Position numbers and translations under genes: made by a program. The notes beneath the pieces were generated by a model. The model was not told where the DNA came from. It searched no databases and saw only the letters and a list, made by a program, of their open reading frames with translations. This document shows positions 1-9,329 of a DNA stretch of 64,000 bases, one piece after another. Source of the stretch: Moorena sp. SIOASIH (lineage in GTDB: Bacteria > Cyanobacteriota > Cyanobacteriia > Cyanobacteriales > Coleofasciculaceae); the NCBI RefSeq assembly GCF_010671925.1, contig NZ_JAAHIH010000001.1, positions 372,001 to 436,000 on the forward strand, written 5' to 3'. Within the stretch, counting starts at the first letter, position 1; the number at the start of each line of letters is the position of its first letter.

Positions 1-361
1 TATGACCCAATTCTGTGGCGTTTTCCGTAACCAAGCTTCCATGGAGGAGGGGTTAAACCAACTGGAACAATTGAAACAACAGTACCAGCAAATTTATTTG
101 GATGACAAAGGCAACTGCTGGAACACGGAAATTATCGAAGCCTTGGAACTGCGCAATTTAATGATAGTCGGAGAAATCATTCTTACATCTGCCCTGAACC
201 GACGAGAAAGCCGGGGTGCCCATAGCCGGGAGGATTATCCCCAACGGGATGATCCCAATTTTCTCAAACACACCCTAGCGTTTTACTCATCCGCAGGTAT
301 TGACCTGCAATATAAACCGGTAAGCATCACCTTGTTTGAACCGAAAGAGCGGAAGTATTGA
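1..361 (+). CDS. sdhA: Succinate dehydrogenase/fumarate reductase flavoprotein subunit, C-terminal part
   Basis: This is the 3' end of a gene cut by the left edge of the window; the ATG at 2 is probably internal. The 119 visible residues match the C-terminal domain of SdhA/FrdA flavoproteins, with the typical stretch RRESRGAHSREDYPQRDD (about residues 67-84 of the visible part). In this family that region carries the arginine that contacts the dicarboxylate. The full enzyme oxidises succinate to fumarate, passing electrons through FAD to an iron-sulfur partner at the membrane. The FAD-binding part lies outside the window. The related NadB (L-aspartate oxidase) is less likely, because the RDD...KHTL and final SITLFEPKERKY segments are SdhA-like. 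Confidence 0.8.
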   Translation, partial: MTQFCGVFRNQASMEEGLNQLEQLKQQYQQIYLDDKGNCWNTEIIEALELRNLMIVGEIILTSALNRRESRGAHSREDYPQRDDPNFLKHTLAFYSSAGIDLQYKPVSITLFEPKERKY

Positions 362-457
362 TTGTTACTCCGATACTGCCTCACTGGTCGAGTCATGAGT
401 AACTAGCGTTACCACTGTGTTTTGGTTACTTATGACTAATCATGCTTTGGGCAATGA

Positions 458-1297
458 CTAATTTTCTGGAGTTTCTGGAGTTTCTGGCGTTTCTGGAGTT
501 TCCGCTGCTAACTGTTTGACTTGGTCTTTGTACTTGGCTGGTGCTAGGGATGCAGCCTGGTCAAACAGGGGTTTAGCCTTTTCAGTGTTACCCTGTTCTT
601 TAAAAATCATGGCTTTAGCTAGCACTGGTCTCCAGTCATCTTGGTTGCCTTTGATCGCCTGGTCATAGATAGCTGTGGCTTCGTCATAACGCTTCTGATT
701 CGCGTAAACTTGACCTAACAACAACTGCACAGAAATGACATCAATGCTCCCAGGCTTAATCTCATTGACTTGCTGGGAACTTTTTAAGGTGTCTTGCAGC
801 AAACCGATGGCTGCTTCTGGGCGGTTTTCCTGGGTTAGCAAACTAACTAACCCTTGCAGAGCATTCATATCCCCAGGCTTAGCGTTTAATATGTCCCGAT
901 AGGCTTGAGCTGCTCCTTCGCGATCGCCAATTTGTTGTTTTACCTGAGCCAGCAAGACTCCATAATCTGTCTGGTCTGTATTGAGTTTGGCTAACTTTTC
1001 TAAGGGTTCAATGGTGCCTTTGATGTCTCTGAGCTGCAGCCGTATCTCCAGCAGACCTCTCAAAGCCGTTAAATTTTCTGGTTCTCGCTGCAAGACTAGT
1101 TCATAACCCTTGGCTTGAGCTTCTAGTTCTGCTTGCTGCTGGGCAGAAATATTTGGTGTAGCTGTAGGTGTTGCCCCAACAGAGGCGGGATTATCCTTGA
1201 AAATATTCCCTAGCAAAGGAATCATCGAAATACCGATAAAGGCTAGCACAGCTAGTACTAGCACTATTTTGATCCAGAGACTGCGCTTTTGAGACAC
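458..1297 (-). CDS. Membrane-anchored tetratricopeptide-repeat protein
   Basis: This 279-aa protein has one N-terminal transmembrane segment (about residues 9-31, after the basic MSQKR start), then a Pro/Thr-rich linker and an alpha-helical region from about residue 55 to 260. Recurrent TPR-type patterns (for example AAQAYRDILNAKPGD, EATAIYDQAIKGNQDD, AKPLFDQAASLAP) are visible there. TPR proteins are protein-protein scaffolds; no specific partner can be inferred. The C terminus is a four-unit Glu-Thr-Pro tandem (ETP repeats) encoded by a 9-bp DNA repeat at 462-500, so its length may vary between strains. It is divergent to the + strand genes and is the only clear - strand gene in the first 60 kb. 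Confidence 0.75.
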   Translation of the reverse strand: MSQKRSLWIKIVLVLAVLAFIGISMIPLLGNIFKDNPASVGATPTATPNISAQQQAELEAQAKGYELVLQREPENLTALRGLLEIRLQLRDIKGTIEPLEKLAKLNTDQTDYGVLLAQVKQQIGDREGAAQAYRDILNAKPGDMNALQGLVSLLTQENRPEAAIGLLQDTLKSSQQVNEIKPGSIDVISVQLLLGQVYANQKRYDEATAIYDQAIKGNQDDWRPVLAKAMIFKEQGNTEKAKPLFDQAASLAPAKYKDQVKQLAAETPETPETPETPEN

Positions 1298-2020
1298 AAA
1301 ACTTTCTTAAACTGTTCTATAAAACGTGAACATCGCGGACAAAAACGTCACAACGACGCCTGTTTACTTCCTGTTTCAACTAGGACTGTCGGCAGCACCC
1401 TATCCACAGGCTTCAAATCGGCTGGAACCCAACCTAATATTGAATTTGAGGTGACAACTTTGTTGCTTATCTCCGTTATTTTCGGGAGATTTAAAACTGA
1501 TGGCTTTACTCAGTTACCTTTTCGCAGGCTACCCACTCTTGTAGAAGATTATCTGGATGTCAAGCCTAATACTGTTATTGCTTGGTTATTGCATAGGCCC
1601 ATTGTACCACAATCCCAGAGGAGTTTTGTTGAAAACATGCGTAAAGTTACGCATGCGTAACTTTACGCATGTACTAGATTGCTACTCTCTTCCCATTATG
1701 AAACGATTTGGGGGTTTTCAAGTCTCCTCCCATCAATCCCATCCATTAAATACGCTAGCATTAAGGCTCAGTTAAATCGGCTAGAAACCGCTCAGATTAA
1801 AGATTCCATAAACTTTGCGGATCTAACCTTTCTCTCACTGCATTCTGTACAGTGGGTAGACTAGTACCAAGTGCGCTCACCCTCCAGTTTTGTGGTGGCA
1901 ACAGTCCAGGATAATTTTTTCTGGAAAGGACACCGGAAAGCTGGAGGATGTTGAAAAATAATGCTGCCAATGTCAGTCAAAACCACCCATGGGAATGTGT
2001 CTCCGCCGCTAGGAGGTTAT
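1298..2020. other. Intergenic region, no convincing gene
   Basis: Short open frames occur here, but none has a recognisable domain or a good ribosome-binding site, and they overlap each other in different frames. The region carries one 36-bp perfect palindrome (listed separately). It is the divergent promoter region between the TPR gene and the downstream unknown gene. Confidence 0.5.
1636..1671. repeat. 36-bp perfect palindrome
   Basis: The sequence reads identically on both strands across 36 bp with no loop (centre at 1653/1654). Each half contains ATGCGTAA, so the palindrome is built from four related 8-mers in alternating orientation. It could be an operator for a dimeric or tetrameric regulator, or a cruciform-forming site. 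No T-run follows, so an intrinsic terminator is unlikely. Confidence 0.8.
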
Positions 2021-3031
2021 ATGAATTCGTCTGTGAATGGGCTTCCCGACTCAGCTGAGTCGTCTGGAATCCAACCACCGGAAGTATCCAGTGTGCAAAA
2101 CCAGCCCCCAGAAACACCAACTGGTGGCTCTCAAGATACCACCAAATCAGCTCCCTTAGCTGAATCTAATGGGACAATAACTACTCAGGTCTCAAGTAAG
2201 GTCTCAAGACAGCACCCAATTCCTGCCCCCAGTGAACCTAGGCAATACCGCGCCATTGGTCTGGTCAATGGCAAATATATGCCTTCCGCAGAACAGTTGA
2301 CCAGGGGAACACTGGTAGCGGCAGATGGAACCTTGATTGATGCGGTGTTACTCGGTCGGGTCATGAGTTTGGTCAAGAATCACTTAGATCTCAATCAGCC
2401 CCACCTCTGGGTTGTCTATCCCCGCATCAGGCAAGCAGACGATAACTTACATGTCCAAATTGTTGGCGTCTGGGAACCAGAAACTCTCGAACCCACAGCT
2501 GAAGCTGAAACAACTGACTCGGGAGTTGCTCAGTCCGAAACAGAAGTCGAGACATCAAATGACTCCTCAGAAGCTGAGGCGGAACCGATTCCGAAGGATG
2601 GCTATTTTTCCATTCGTGGCGAGGTGATCTACCATTCGCGGGAGAAGGAACAAGTCGTTGTTAAAATTAGGCAATTACCTCGTAAAGAGTCAGATAAGCC
2701 TAAGTTTTTCAAGTTAAAGCTTAAGGGTTGCCTGGGAGAAAGGGTCGTTGGTCATTTTTGGGATTTACATGCACAGCTGCAAGCCAATACCCTGGTGATC
2801 CAGGAAGGAAATGATATTGGGTTTCTCAACAAAAAAGGACCAAAGAGGAAACCATTTAATAAAAATAAAAAACGTTTTGGTGCTAAAAAGAGTTACCCGA
2901 AGCCACGCCCTGCTCGTAAAAAGGATGGCGTGGCTACAGCCACAGCACCCAAACCCCAAAGACCAAGACCGAAACCGATCAAGCGTATTGACCACGGTAG
3001 TAAGGGTGATTCCTCTGGGAATTCTGCTTGA
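2021..3031 (+). CDS. Conserved cyanobacterial protein of unknown function with basic C-terminal tail
   Basis: The 336-aa protein (from this start) has a low-complexity Ser/Pro/Gln-rich N-terminal third. Two ordered segments follow: about residues 67-150 (YRAIGLVNGKYMPS..., ...HLWVVYPRIRQ) and about 190-265 (YFSIRGEVIYHSREKEQVVVKI..., beta-rich). It ends in a ~70-residue Lys/Arg/Pro-rich tail that could bind nucleic acid. I do not recognise a named family. The start at ATG 2021 was chosen because AGGAGG (2011-2016) lies 4 nt upstream. An in-frame ATG at 1961 would add 20 residues but has a poorly spaced GGAGG. Neither neighbour suggests a role. Confidence 0.6.
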   Translation: MNSSVNGLPDSAESSGIQPPEVSSVQNQPPETPTGGSQDTTKSAPLAESNGTITTQVSSKVSRQHPIPAPSEPRQYRAIGLVNGKYMPSAEQLTRGTLVAADGTLIDAVLLGRVMSLVKNHLDLNQPHLWVVYPRIRQADDNLHVQIVGVWEPETLEPTAEAETTDSGVAQSETEVETSNDSSEAEAEPIPKDGYFSIRGEVIYHSREKEQVVVKIRQLPRKESDKPKFFKLKLKGCLGERVVGHFWDLHAQLQANTLVIQEGNDIGFLNKKGPKRKPFNKNKKRFGAKKSYPKPRPARKKDGVATATAPKPQRPRPKPIKRIDHGSKGDSSGNSA

Positions 3032-3749
3032 TGGGAAGTGGAAAATTGCTCGAAGCGTGAGCTACCACGCTTTACTTTGAAGAAGATGGGGGGATGGGGG
3101 AATGGGGACGGACATGGAATATCCCCTACTCCCCTACTCCAGAAGCTACCTGTTCCCCTGGCATACTCAGAGCAACCCGCAGGAGTTTATTCAATTTTAA
3201 TTTAATTGATTTTTTTGTTGGCGGGATGGTAAGATTAACGGTCAACGGTCAACCGTTAACCGTCAACAGTCAACAATAATTGAGAGTTTATTATTAAATT
3301 TTTTTAAATAAAGGGTGTCTTAATTTAAAGTTTTAATTAAGGAATCTACTTGACTAGATAATCAGGAATAATTAAGTTCATAACCACGGATTAATTCAGG
3401 GAATAAAGATTAGTACATTCTGGGAACGAAGTTCCCTTTAAATTAATTTGATTTCCTAAGGATTCTGCTCATTGCTATAACTATAAATTATAGATTTGAT
3501 AAGCGATGCAGCGCGGTCTTGGGGAGGCAGTGCGGTCTTGGGGGTCTCCCCCATGAGCAACTGCCGTGGTTTCCCCCATGAGCGACTGCATCAAGACAAG
3601 GATACGCTAACTAATAGCGTTATTGAATCATTTTGGCTAATATATGGCGAGATAAATTCCATGGATAGGTAAATTTCTAAAAATCTTTGATTGATGTCCA
3701 TGAGCTACCTAACTAAGGTAGTCTTTTTTGGTGAGAGCGTACGCTATCT
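3032..3749. other. AT-rich intergenic region with one dispersed repeat
   Basis: No supported gene. It contains a short tandem GTTAACGGTCAAC-type repeat near 3236-3275, AT-rich sequence at 3280-3500, and a copy of the GATGCAG...CTGCATC element (3503-3596, listed separately). Confidence 0.5.
3503..3596 (+). repeat. GATGCAG...CTGCATC palindromic element (family 2), short copy
   Basis: It begins GCGATGCAGCGCGGTCTTGG and ends CGACTGCATCAAGACA. Inside are one and a half 19-bp units (AGGCAG[C/T]GCGGTCTTGGGG), then CCCCCATGAGC-type units. The same family recurs at 17961, 29841, 32109, 57816 and 60620. Confidence 0.75.
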
Positions 3750-5543
3750 ATGACTATTTTTCTAACCCTGAGCGTTGTCGTACTAGCTTTAATCAGTTTC
3801 ATTAGGGAATGGATGCCAGTGGATATCACTGCGATCGCAGTGATGGTATTACTTATGCTTCTAAAGCTAGTCACCCCAGAACAGGGAATCTCCGGTTTTG
3901 GCAACCCTGCCACGATCACTGTGATGGCTATGTTTATCCTCAGTGCTGGGATTGCCCGAACTGGGGCGCTTCAAATCGTGAATGACCTACTGCTGAAGTG
4001 GGGAGGCAAGGAGTCAACCCAGCAAATATTTACCATGGGAATAATTGCTGGGCCCATAACGGGCTTCATTAACAATACTGCTGTGGTGGCTGTACTACTT
4101 CCTATTGTAGAAGATTGGTGCCGCAAGCAAAGTATTTCCCCTTCTAGGCTTTTGATGCCCTTATCCTTTGTCACTATCTTAGGGGGCATGATCACTACCA
4201 TTGGCACCTCCACTAATGTCTTGGCCAGTGGGTTGTCTAAACAGTTGGGCTATGGTGATTTCAGCTTGTTTCAATTCACCCGATTGGGGCTAATTACATT
4301 CACCATAGGATTGGCATATTTGGCTCTAGTGGCACCCCGACTTTTGCCCAACCGTAAAGTAGCCAGCAATGGTATTGTCACTCAGGACTATAATCTCAAA
4401 GAGTATGTCAGTGAAATTGTGATTACACCAGATTCCAGCCTAGTGGGGCAAACCCTACGTGCCAGTGAAATCCAGCGGAAGTTTGATTTGGACGTTTTGG
4501 AACTGATTCGCAATGGTAGCCGTTTTCCCCAACCGCTGGCAGATAAGGTATTGCGACCAGGGGATATTTTGATTGTGAGGTCTGGTCGGGAGTGTCTGCT
4601 GAGAGTCAAAGATGAACGAGGGATAGACATCTTAGCTGATGTCCAATTTGGACAACAACCCTTGGAAACCGGTCTTACCTCTGGGGAGGAGGGGATTGCT
4701 GAGGTGTTGATCCTGGCTAACTCTAATTTAATTGGCTCAACCTTAAAGGATATGCGGTTTCGGCAACGCTATAACGGTACGGTTTTGGCAATTCGACGGG
4801 GACAGGAACTGGTCAGAGAAAGACTTGGAAGAGTTTGCTTGCACTTTGGTGATGTGCTGTTGGTACAAGGTCCGAGGCAAAGTTTGTTGGGATTGCAAAC
4901 CAGTCGAGATTTGTTAGTGATTGGACAGCGAGATTTAGAAACCCTACGGCGAGACAAAGCAGTAATTGCGATCGCAATTAGTGTAGTGGTAGTCTTAGCA
5001 GCTGCCTTTAATGTGCTACCGATTATGGTGAGTGCCTTGTTGGGAGTAGTCTTGATGGTGATCACTGGTTGTCTCAAGCCTGGGGAACTGTACGGAACAG
5101 TACGCTGGGATATTATTTTCCTGCTGGCTGGGTTAATTCCTTTGGGAATAGCCATGAAGGAGTCAGGCACAACTGAATGGTTAGCCGAAAATCTAGTGGC
5201 ACTGGGGGGTAATCTGCCTGGTTATTGGTTGTTAACACTGTTCTATGTGGTTACTGTCCTGATCACAGAGGTGCTGTCTAATAATGCTTCGGTGGTGTTA
5301 CTTTTGCCGATTGCTGTGGAGGTAGCTAAGAGTTTGAGTCTCAATCCTCTGGCGTTTATGTTTACGGTGATGTTTGCCGCATCTAATAGTTTTATGACTC
5401 CGATTGGGTATCAGACCAATACCATGGTTTATGGGCCAGGGGGTTACAGGTTTTTGGATTTTGCTAGGGTGGGTGCCCCATTAAGTTTGTTGATGGCATT
5501 GATTATTCCGCCACTGGTGATTGCCCTGTATGGGTTGTCTTGA
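3750..5543 (+). CDS. SLC13/CitMHS-type ion permease with two TrkA-C (RCK_C) domains
   Basis: A 597-aa polytopic membrane protein. The N-terminal half (about 1-200) and C-terminal half (about 400-597) are hydrophobic and carry the paired signatures of the divalent-anion/Na+ symporter fold: NNTAVVAVLLPIVEDW with GTSTNVLASG, and SNNASVVLLLPIAVEVA with GYQTNTMVYGPGG. Between them lie two cytosolic RCK_C-like modules (about 213-290 and 300-385, each ending in a GD[IV]L[IL]V[RQ] strand). Proteins of this layout are annotated as sulfate or other anion permeases in cyanobacteria; the substrate cannot be read from sequence. The start is the first ATG in an open frame and gives a typical family length. 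It is a separate transcription unit from the polysaccharide locus, with ~690 bp before the next gene. Confidence 0.85.
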   Translation: MTIFLTLSVVVLALISFIREWMPVDITAIAVMVLLMLLKLVTPEQGISGFGNPATITVMAMFILSAGIARTGALQIVNDLLLKWGGKESTQQIFTMGIIAGPITGFINNTAVVAVLLPIVEDWCRKQSISPSRLLMPLSFVTILGGMITTIGTSTNVLASGLSKQLGYGDFSLFQFTRLGLITFTIGLAYLALVAPRLLPNRKVASNGIVTQDYNLKEYVSEIVITPDSSLVGQTLRASEIQRKFDLDVLELIRNGSRFPQPLADKVLRPGDILIVRSGRECLLRVKDERGIDILADVQFGQQPLETGLTSGEEGIAEVLILANSNLIGSTLKDMRFRQRYNGTVLAIRRGQELVRERLGRVCLHFGDVLLVQGPRQSLLGLQTSRDLLVIGQRDLETLRRDKAVIAIAISVVVVLAAAFNVLPIMVSALLGVVLMVITGCLKPGELYGTVRWDIIFLLAGLIPLGIAMKESGTTEWLAENLVALGGNLPGYWLLTLFYVVTVLITEVLSNNASVVLLLPIAVEVAKSLSLNPLAFMFTVMFAASNSFMTPIGYQTNTMVYGPGGYRFLDFARVGAPLSLLMALIIPPLVIALYGLS

Positions 5544-6230
5544 GTTTTCCCGCTATAAATAGACCGGGATTCTTGAAGCTTTAGCTAAATCTTTTATAGC
5601 ACTACGCATTAAGATTAGGACATTCCTAAACTCTGAAACTTAGTCATAGCTTACTTCTGACTTCTAACTTCTGACTTCTGACTTCTGACTTCTGACGCTA
5701 AGCGTAGCGCTATAAGGGTAATTATCCTGACATGATATCAAGGCTGGTGATTGGAAAAAAAATTGGCTGAAGAATAGTTTGGTCAACTGGGGTAGAGTTT
5801 TTTTTCTGAACCAATGAATTTAATTGATTGGCTAAACTATCCAGATTTAACCAATAACTCTTGAATAACTGAACAGATAATTATTATAAACCATAATTCT
5901 AGATTTCAAATCTAACCATAAAGTCTAGATGATAGCAAAAATCTTATTATCACTTTATTCAAAGGTTAAATAAATACATTGAGCACTTAGCCATAAAACC
6001 TATAATTTTACGTTTTATTAATGGCAATTAAAATCTTGACAAACATCACTGAAATAAGTAGCAATAACTCAGAGCTAAAACCTAGCTATCAGGGCGCTAT
6101 GGGAAAGCTATAAGAATAATTAATTTTAACATATGTTAAAATTAATTATTCTATAATCGCTCAAATAATTGATTGTTATTCCACAAGTTTAAACCAGAGT
6201 AACCATAGGTATTTTAGTGAGGATATAGTT
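5544..6230. other. AT-rich intergenic region upstream of the exporter operon
   Basis: No gene is visible. The region has a TTCTGACTTC-type heptamer tandem at about 5655-5692, a GGTAATTATCCTGACATGATAT motif at 5717-5738 that recurs near 59549 and 61866, and a 40-bp perfect palindrome at 6113-6152. The promoter of the wzm-wzt operon should lie here. Confidence 0.5.
6113..6152. promoter_or_regulatory. 40-bp perfect palindrome upstream of wzm
   Basis: A gap-free 40-bp inverted repeat, almost purely A/T with a central AACATATGTT. It lies 79 bp before the exporter start codon and ~570 bp after the permease stop. Its position suits an operator or RNA hairpin controlling the exporter operon. It lacks the GC-rich stem of an intrinsic terminator. 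Confidence 0.5.
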
Positions 6231-7103
6231 TTGAAACGGACTCAAAGATCAGATCAGAGATTACCCAGGGTGGTTTATACCCCTGAGAGTCAGATGAGGC
6301 ATCCGCTTCAATTATTTCAAGAGATGCGGCGAGACTTGCTGGCTTCTCGAGAACTAGCTTGGCGACTTCTGGTGCGGGATATCAGTGCTCAATACCGCCA
6401 GTCATTGCTGGGAATTATCTGGGCTTTTATACCACCAATTGTGACGGCTATTGGCTTTACTTTGGCTAAGAGTAATGGGGTGATTAATGTTGGTAGCACG
6501 GGCTTGCCCTATCCAGCTTATGTCATGTTTAGCATGACCCTGTGGCAGACTTTTGTGGAAACACTGAATGGTCCTGTCCAAGCGGTGACCGAGGCAAAGG
6601 CGATGTTGGCTAAAATTAATTTCCCCCGTGAAGCCATTATTCTTAGCAAACTGGGTCAAGTATTTTTTAACTTTAGTATCAAGCTGATTCTGATTGTGGG
6701 CTTGTTTATCTGGTTCAAGATGCCAGTAAGTTGGAGCGTGATTATAGCACCAGTGGCTTTCATTCATCTTGTCTTATTCGGAACATTTATTGGCTTGTTA
6801 TTAGCCCCGATGGGAGCCTTGTATAAAGATTTTTCTATGGGTCTTACTTTGGCAACTGGATTTTGGTTGTTTCTGACTCCAGTTGTCTACCCAGTTCCTA
6901 GTGAGGGGGTATTTGGCGCTATTGTGAAATTGAATCCAGTCACTCCTTTGCTGGTGACAACACGAGAGTTGGCAACGACAGGTGTGATATCAGAACCTCT
7001 GGGATTTTGGGTTACGAGTGGGATTGCTGTTGTGGGATTGCTCCTAGCTTGGATTGTCTATCGTCTATCCATCCCTTTTGTAGTTGAGAGGATCAGTTCT
7101 TAA
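6231..7103 (+). CDS. wzm: Polysaccharide ABC exporter, permease subunit (Wzm/KpsM type)
   Basis: A 290-aa ABC-2-type permease. The N-terminal cytosolic stretch includes LLVRDISAQYRQSLLGIIWAFIPP, the hallmark start of O-antigen/capsule export permeases. About six transmembrane helices follow, with the family's ...LYKDFSMGLTLATGFWLFLTPVVYP... region near residues 200-230. It would form the membrane channel for a lipid-linked glycan in the inner membrane. The start is TTG at 6231, preceded by GAGGAT; no ATG gives the conserved N terminus. The ATPase gene follows 2 bp after the stop, so the two are surely co-transcribed. Confidence 0.9.
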   Translation: MKRTQRSDQRLPRVVYTPESQMRHPLQLFQEMRRDLLASRELAWRLLVRDISAQYRQSLLGIIWAFIPPIVTAIGFTLAKSNGVINVGSTGLPYPAYVMFSMTLWQTFVETLNGPVQAVTEAKAMLAKINFPREAIILSKLGQVFFNFSIKLILIVGLFIWFKMPVSWSVIIAPVAFIHLVLFGTFIGLLLAPMGALYKDFSMGLTLATGFWLFLTPVVYPVPSEGVFGAIVKLNPVTPLLVTTRELATTGVISEPLGFWVTSGIAVVGLLLAWIVYRLSIPFVVERISS

Positions 7104-7105
7104 TT

Positions 7106-8383
7106 ATGATTAGTAGCACTGAGCGAGACGTTGGGGACAAATCCCAGGATAGTGAAGTCATTCTCTCGGTTAATGGGGTTTCTAAAAAGTTTTGTCGGGA
7201 CTTGAAGCGGTCTTTATTATATGGGGTACATGATATTGCCACTGAGTTAGTAGGATTGAGGGAGAAGGATGAGAAGCTGCGGAAAAAGGAGTTTTGGGCA
7301 CTGAATGATGTCAGTATTCAATTGCGACGAGGAGAAGCTATTGGCTTAGTGGGGACAAATGGTAGTGGTAAATCGACATTGTTGCGGATTATTAGTGGTT
7401 TGATTAAGCCGGATGTTGGCTCTGTGGAAGTTAAAGGTCGGTTGGCACCATTGATTGCTTTGGGAGCAGGGTTTAATCCGATTTTGACAGGGCGGGAAAA
7501 TATTTATGCCAATATGTCGATTTTGGGGTTGTCGAAGGAAGAAATTGATCAGCGGTTTGATCAAGTTGTAGAGTTTGCGCAAATTGGGGATGCGATTGAT
7601 TCGCCGGTACAAACCTATAGTTCTGGAATGGCAGCAAGGTTAGGCTTCGCTAGTGCAATTCATACAGAACCAGATATTCTTCTGATTGATGAGGTGCTAG
7701 CAGTCGGCGATCTTCTGTTTAGGATGAAATGCTATAGAAAGCTGTCTGAATTACGTGATAAAGGTACAACGTTTGTTCTAGTAGCTCACAATCCTAATTC
7801 TATTCTATCTATTTGTGATTCAGCAATTTATCTTCAACGAGGAAAATTACTAGCAGTTGGTAAGGCGTCTGTGGTAATGCAAAAATATGATGAAGATTTG
7901 TTCCTAGATAACAAACAGGAATCACAGGGAGCTGTTTTTTTTCAAGAAAAACCACCAGAAGAAAGCACTGGTTTAGATATTATTGGCGTTTACTTTAGAG
8001 ATGGAGAAGGAAATAGGATTGAATATCCTCTGAGTGGTCAACCTTTATACTTGTGTGTTAAGTGCAAAGCTCACACAGAAATTTCTCATGGCATTCTTTG
8101 TATTATGATTAGAGAAATTTCTGGAGAAGGGGAACCATTATTAAACCTGGATAGTAACCTAGACAACACAATCTTAAAAATTTCTAATGGACTAGTTGAA
8201 CTTCAGTTAGAAATGCCTTATCTTGGATTAAGACCTGGTTCTTACTCTAGTAGAGTCTGGTTCAAAAGGCCACCTAAGTATATCTACGATCACGTATCAT
8301 TATCCTTCAAAGTTAAAAGCAATTCATTAATGACACAATGTCAATTTTATCAACCTAGAAAATGGAAAGCATTACCCCAATAG
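7106..8383 (+). CDS. wzt: Polysaccharide ABC exporter, ATPase subunit with Wzt-type C-terminal domain
   Basis: A 425-aa protein. The nucleotide-binding domain has Walker A GTNGSGKST (residues 83-91), signature YSSGMAARL (171-179) and Walker B ILLIDE (191-196), and it powers export of glycan chains through the adjacent permease. An extra ~140-residue C-terminal domain (about 280-425, beta-rich, with GVYFRDGEGN) resembles the Wzt carbohydrate-binding domain that recognises a finished O-antigen. That predicts export of a chain-terminated polymer rather than KpsT-type export, since KpsT lacks this domain. The gene lies 2 bp downstream of wzm. Confidence 0.9.
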   Translation: MISSTERDVGDKSQDSEVILSVNGVSKKFCRDLKRSLLYGVHDIATELVGLREKDEKLRKKEFWALNDVSIQLRRGEAIGLVGTNGSGKSTLLRIISGLIKPDVGSVEVKGRLAPLIALGAGFNPILTGRENIYANMSILGLSKEEIDQRFDQVVEFAQIGDAIDSPVQTYSSGMAARLGFASAIHTEPDILLIDEVLAVGDLLFRMKCYRKLSELRDKGTTFVLVAHNPNSILSICDSAIYLQRGKLLAVGKASVVMQKYDEDLFLDNKQESQGAVFFQEKPPEESTGLDIIGVYFRDGEGNRIEYPLSGQPLYLCVKCKAHTEISHGILCIMIREISGEGEPLLNLDSNLDNTILKISNGLVELQLEMPYLGLRPGSYSSRVWFKRPPKYIYDHVSLSFKVKSNSLMTQCQFYQPRKWKALPQ

Positions 8384-8398
8384 TTTTATTGTTGTTAT

Positions 8399-8575
8399 GT
8401 AAGCATTCAGCCTATGCGCTACGCGCACGCTACTTGAGGTGCGGTCAGCCGTCAGCCCTGAGCCATTACCGTAGCGTGAGCCTTGGCCCAAAGCTAATAG
8501 CTAATAGCTGATAGCTGATAGCTGATAGCTGATAGCTGATAGCTGATAGCTGATAGCTGATAGCTGAATCCTTAC
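8399..8575 (+). mobile_element. MITE-like element, family 1 (GTAAGCATTCAGC ends), with 8-bp TSD
   Basis: It begins GTAAGCATTCAGC and ends GCTGAATCCTTAC, one base off the exact complement. It is flanked by a perfect direct repeat GTTGTTAT (8391-8398 and 8576-8583). The interior is mostly AGCTGAT heptamers. Insertion is 8 bp after the wzt stop codon. GTAA ends with an 8-bp duplication match the known IS66-family pattern; there is no coding capacity. Confidence 0.85.
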
Positions 8576-8597
8576 GTTGTTATAACCATTATAATAG

Positions 8598-9302
8598 ATG
8601 TATAACTTATTTAAGTTAATTCGTAATTTACGGAATAACTATAAAAAAAAAGTCAGAGAAAAATATTACCGTAAAAACCTGGGAAATCTTGGGGAAGACT
8701 GTTATATAGCCCAAAGCGTAATCAAAAATAATTTAAGTAAATTTTTTCTTGGAAATCGAGTTATTGTAGAAAATAATGTAACTCTTCAATGTAATTTGGA
8801 AGACTCTGCTATTCATATTGGCGATCGCTCAATTATCCGAAGTTCAGCAATGCTCATATCTGCACAGGGTAAGATAAAAATTGGTAGTGACTGTAGTGTC
8901 AACCCTTTCTGTTTTCTTTATGGTGCAGGTGACTTAATTATAGGAAACTGGGTCAGAATCGCTACCCATACTGTAATTGTTACTTCAAACTATACCTTTG
9001 ATGATCTTGATACGCCTATCGACCTTCAACCGTCTATTAAGAAAGGTGTCATTATAGAAGATGATGTTTGGATAGGGGCGGGAGTAAGAATCCTTGATGG
9101 TTGCAGAATAGGTAGAGGTTCTGTCATCGGTGCTGGGACAGTTTTAACCAAGAGTGTTGAGCCTTACTCCGTAGTTGTAGGAGTACCAGGCAAGGTTATT
9201 CGTAAACGTGGTGAACCTAAAGAGAGTAAACAGGATCAAGTTTTTTCCAAGACTAGTCAAAGTCACATAGATTTACCTAATCAAATTATTACTAATAAAT
9301 AA
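8598..9302 (+). CDS. Hexapeptide-repeat O-acetyltransferase (left-handed beta-helix)
   Basis: A 234-aa protein. From about residue 55 to 200 it shows the [LIV]G-x4 hexapeptide rhythm of LbH acyltransferases (IGDRSIIRSSAMLI, IKIGSDCSVNPF, IIGNWVRIATHTVIV, IIEDDVWIGAGVRIL, IGRGSVIGAGTVLT), closing with the typical VVVGVPGKVIRKRG. Family members use acetyl-CoA (or related acyl-CoA) to O-acylate sugars. The first ~40 residues are basic and helical. Position directly after the exporter genes suggests modification of the exported glycan. Sugar and acyl donor are unknown. Confidence 0.8.
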   Translation: MYNLFKLIRNLRNNYKKKVREKYYRKNLGNLGEDCYIAQSVIKNNLSKFFLGNRVIVENNVTLQCNLEDSAIHIGDRSIIRSSAMLISAQGKIKIGSDCSVNPFCFLYGAGDLIIGNWVRIATHTVIVTSNYTFDDLDTPIDLQPSIKKGVIIEDDVWIGAGVRILDGCRIGRGSVIGAGTVLTKSVEPYSVVVGVPGKVIRKRGEPKESKQDQVFSKTSQSHIDLPNQIITNK

Positions 9303-9329
9303 TTCCTAGCACTATTAGGAAAATTAGCC

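Noticed and set aside
1289..1864. Three overlapping + strand open frames
   Set aside because: They overlap each other in different frames, have no recognisable domain or RBS, and one spans the 36-bp palindrome.
8500..8570. Short regular repeats that might be a CRISPR array
   Set aside because: The 7-bp units are contiguous with no unique spacers; the same holds for the arrays at 29672, 30090 and 34384. No cas genes are present.
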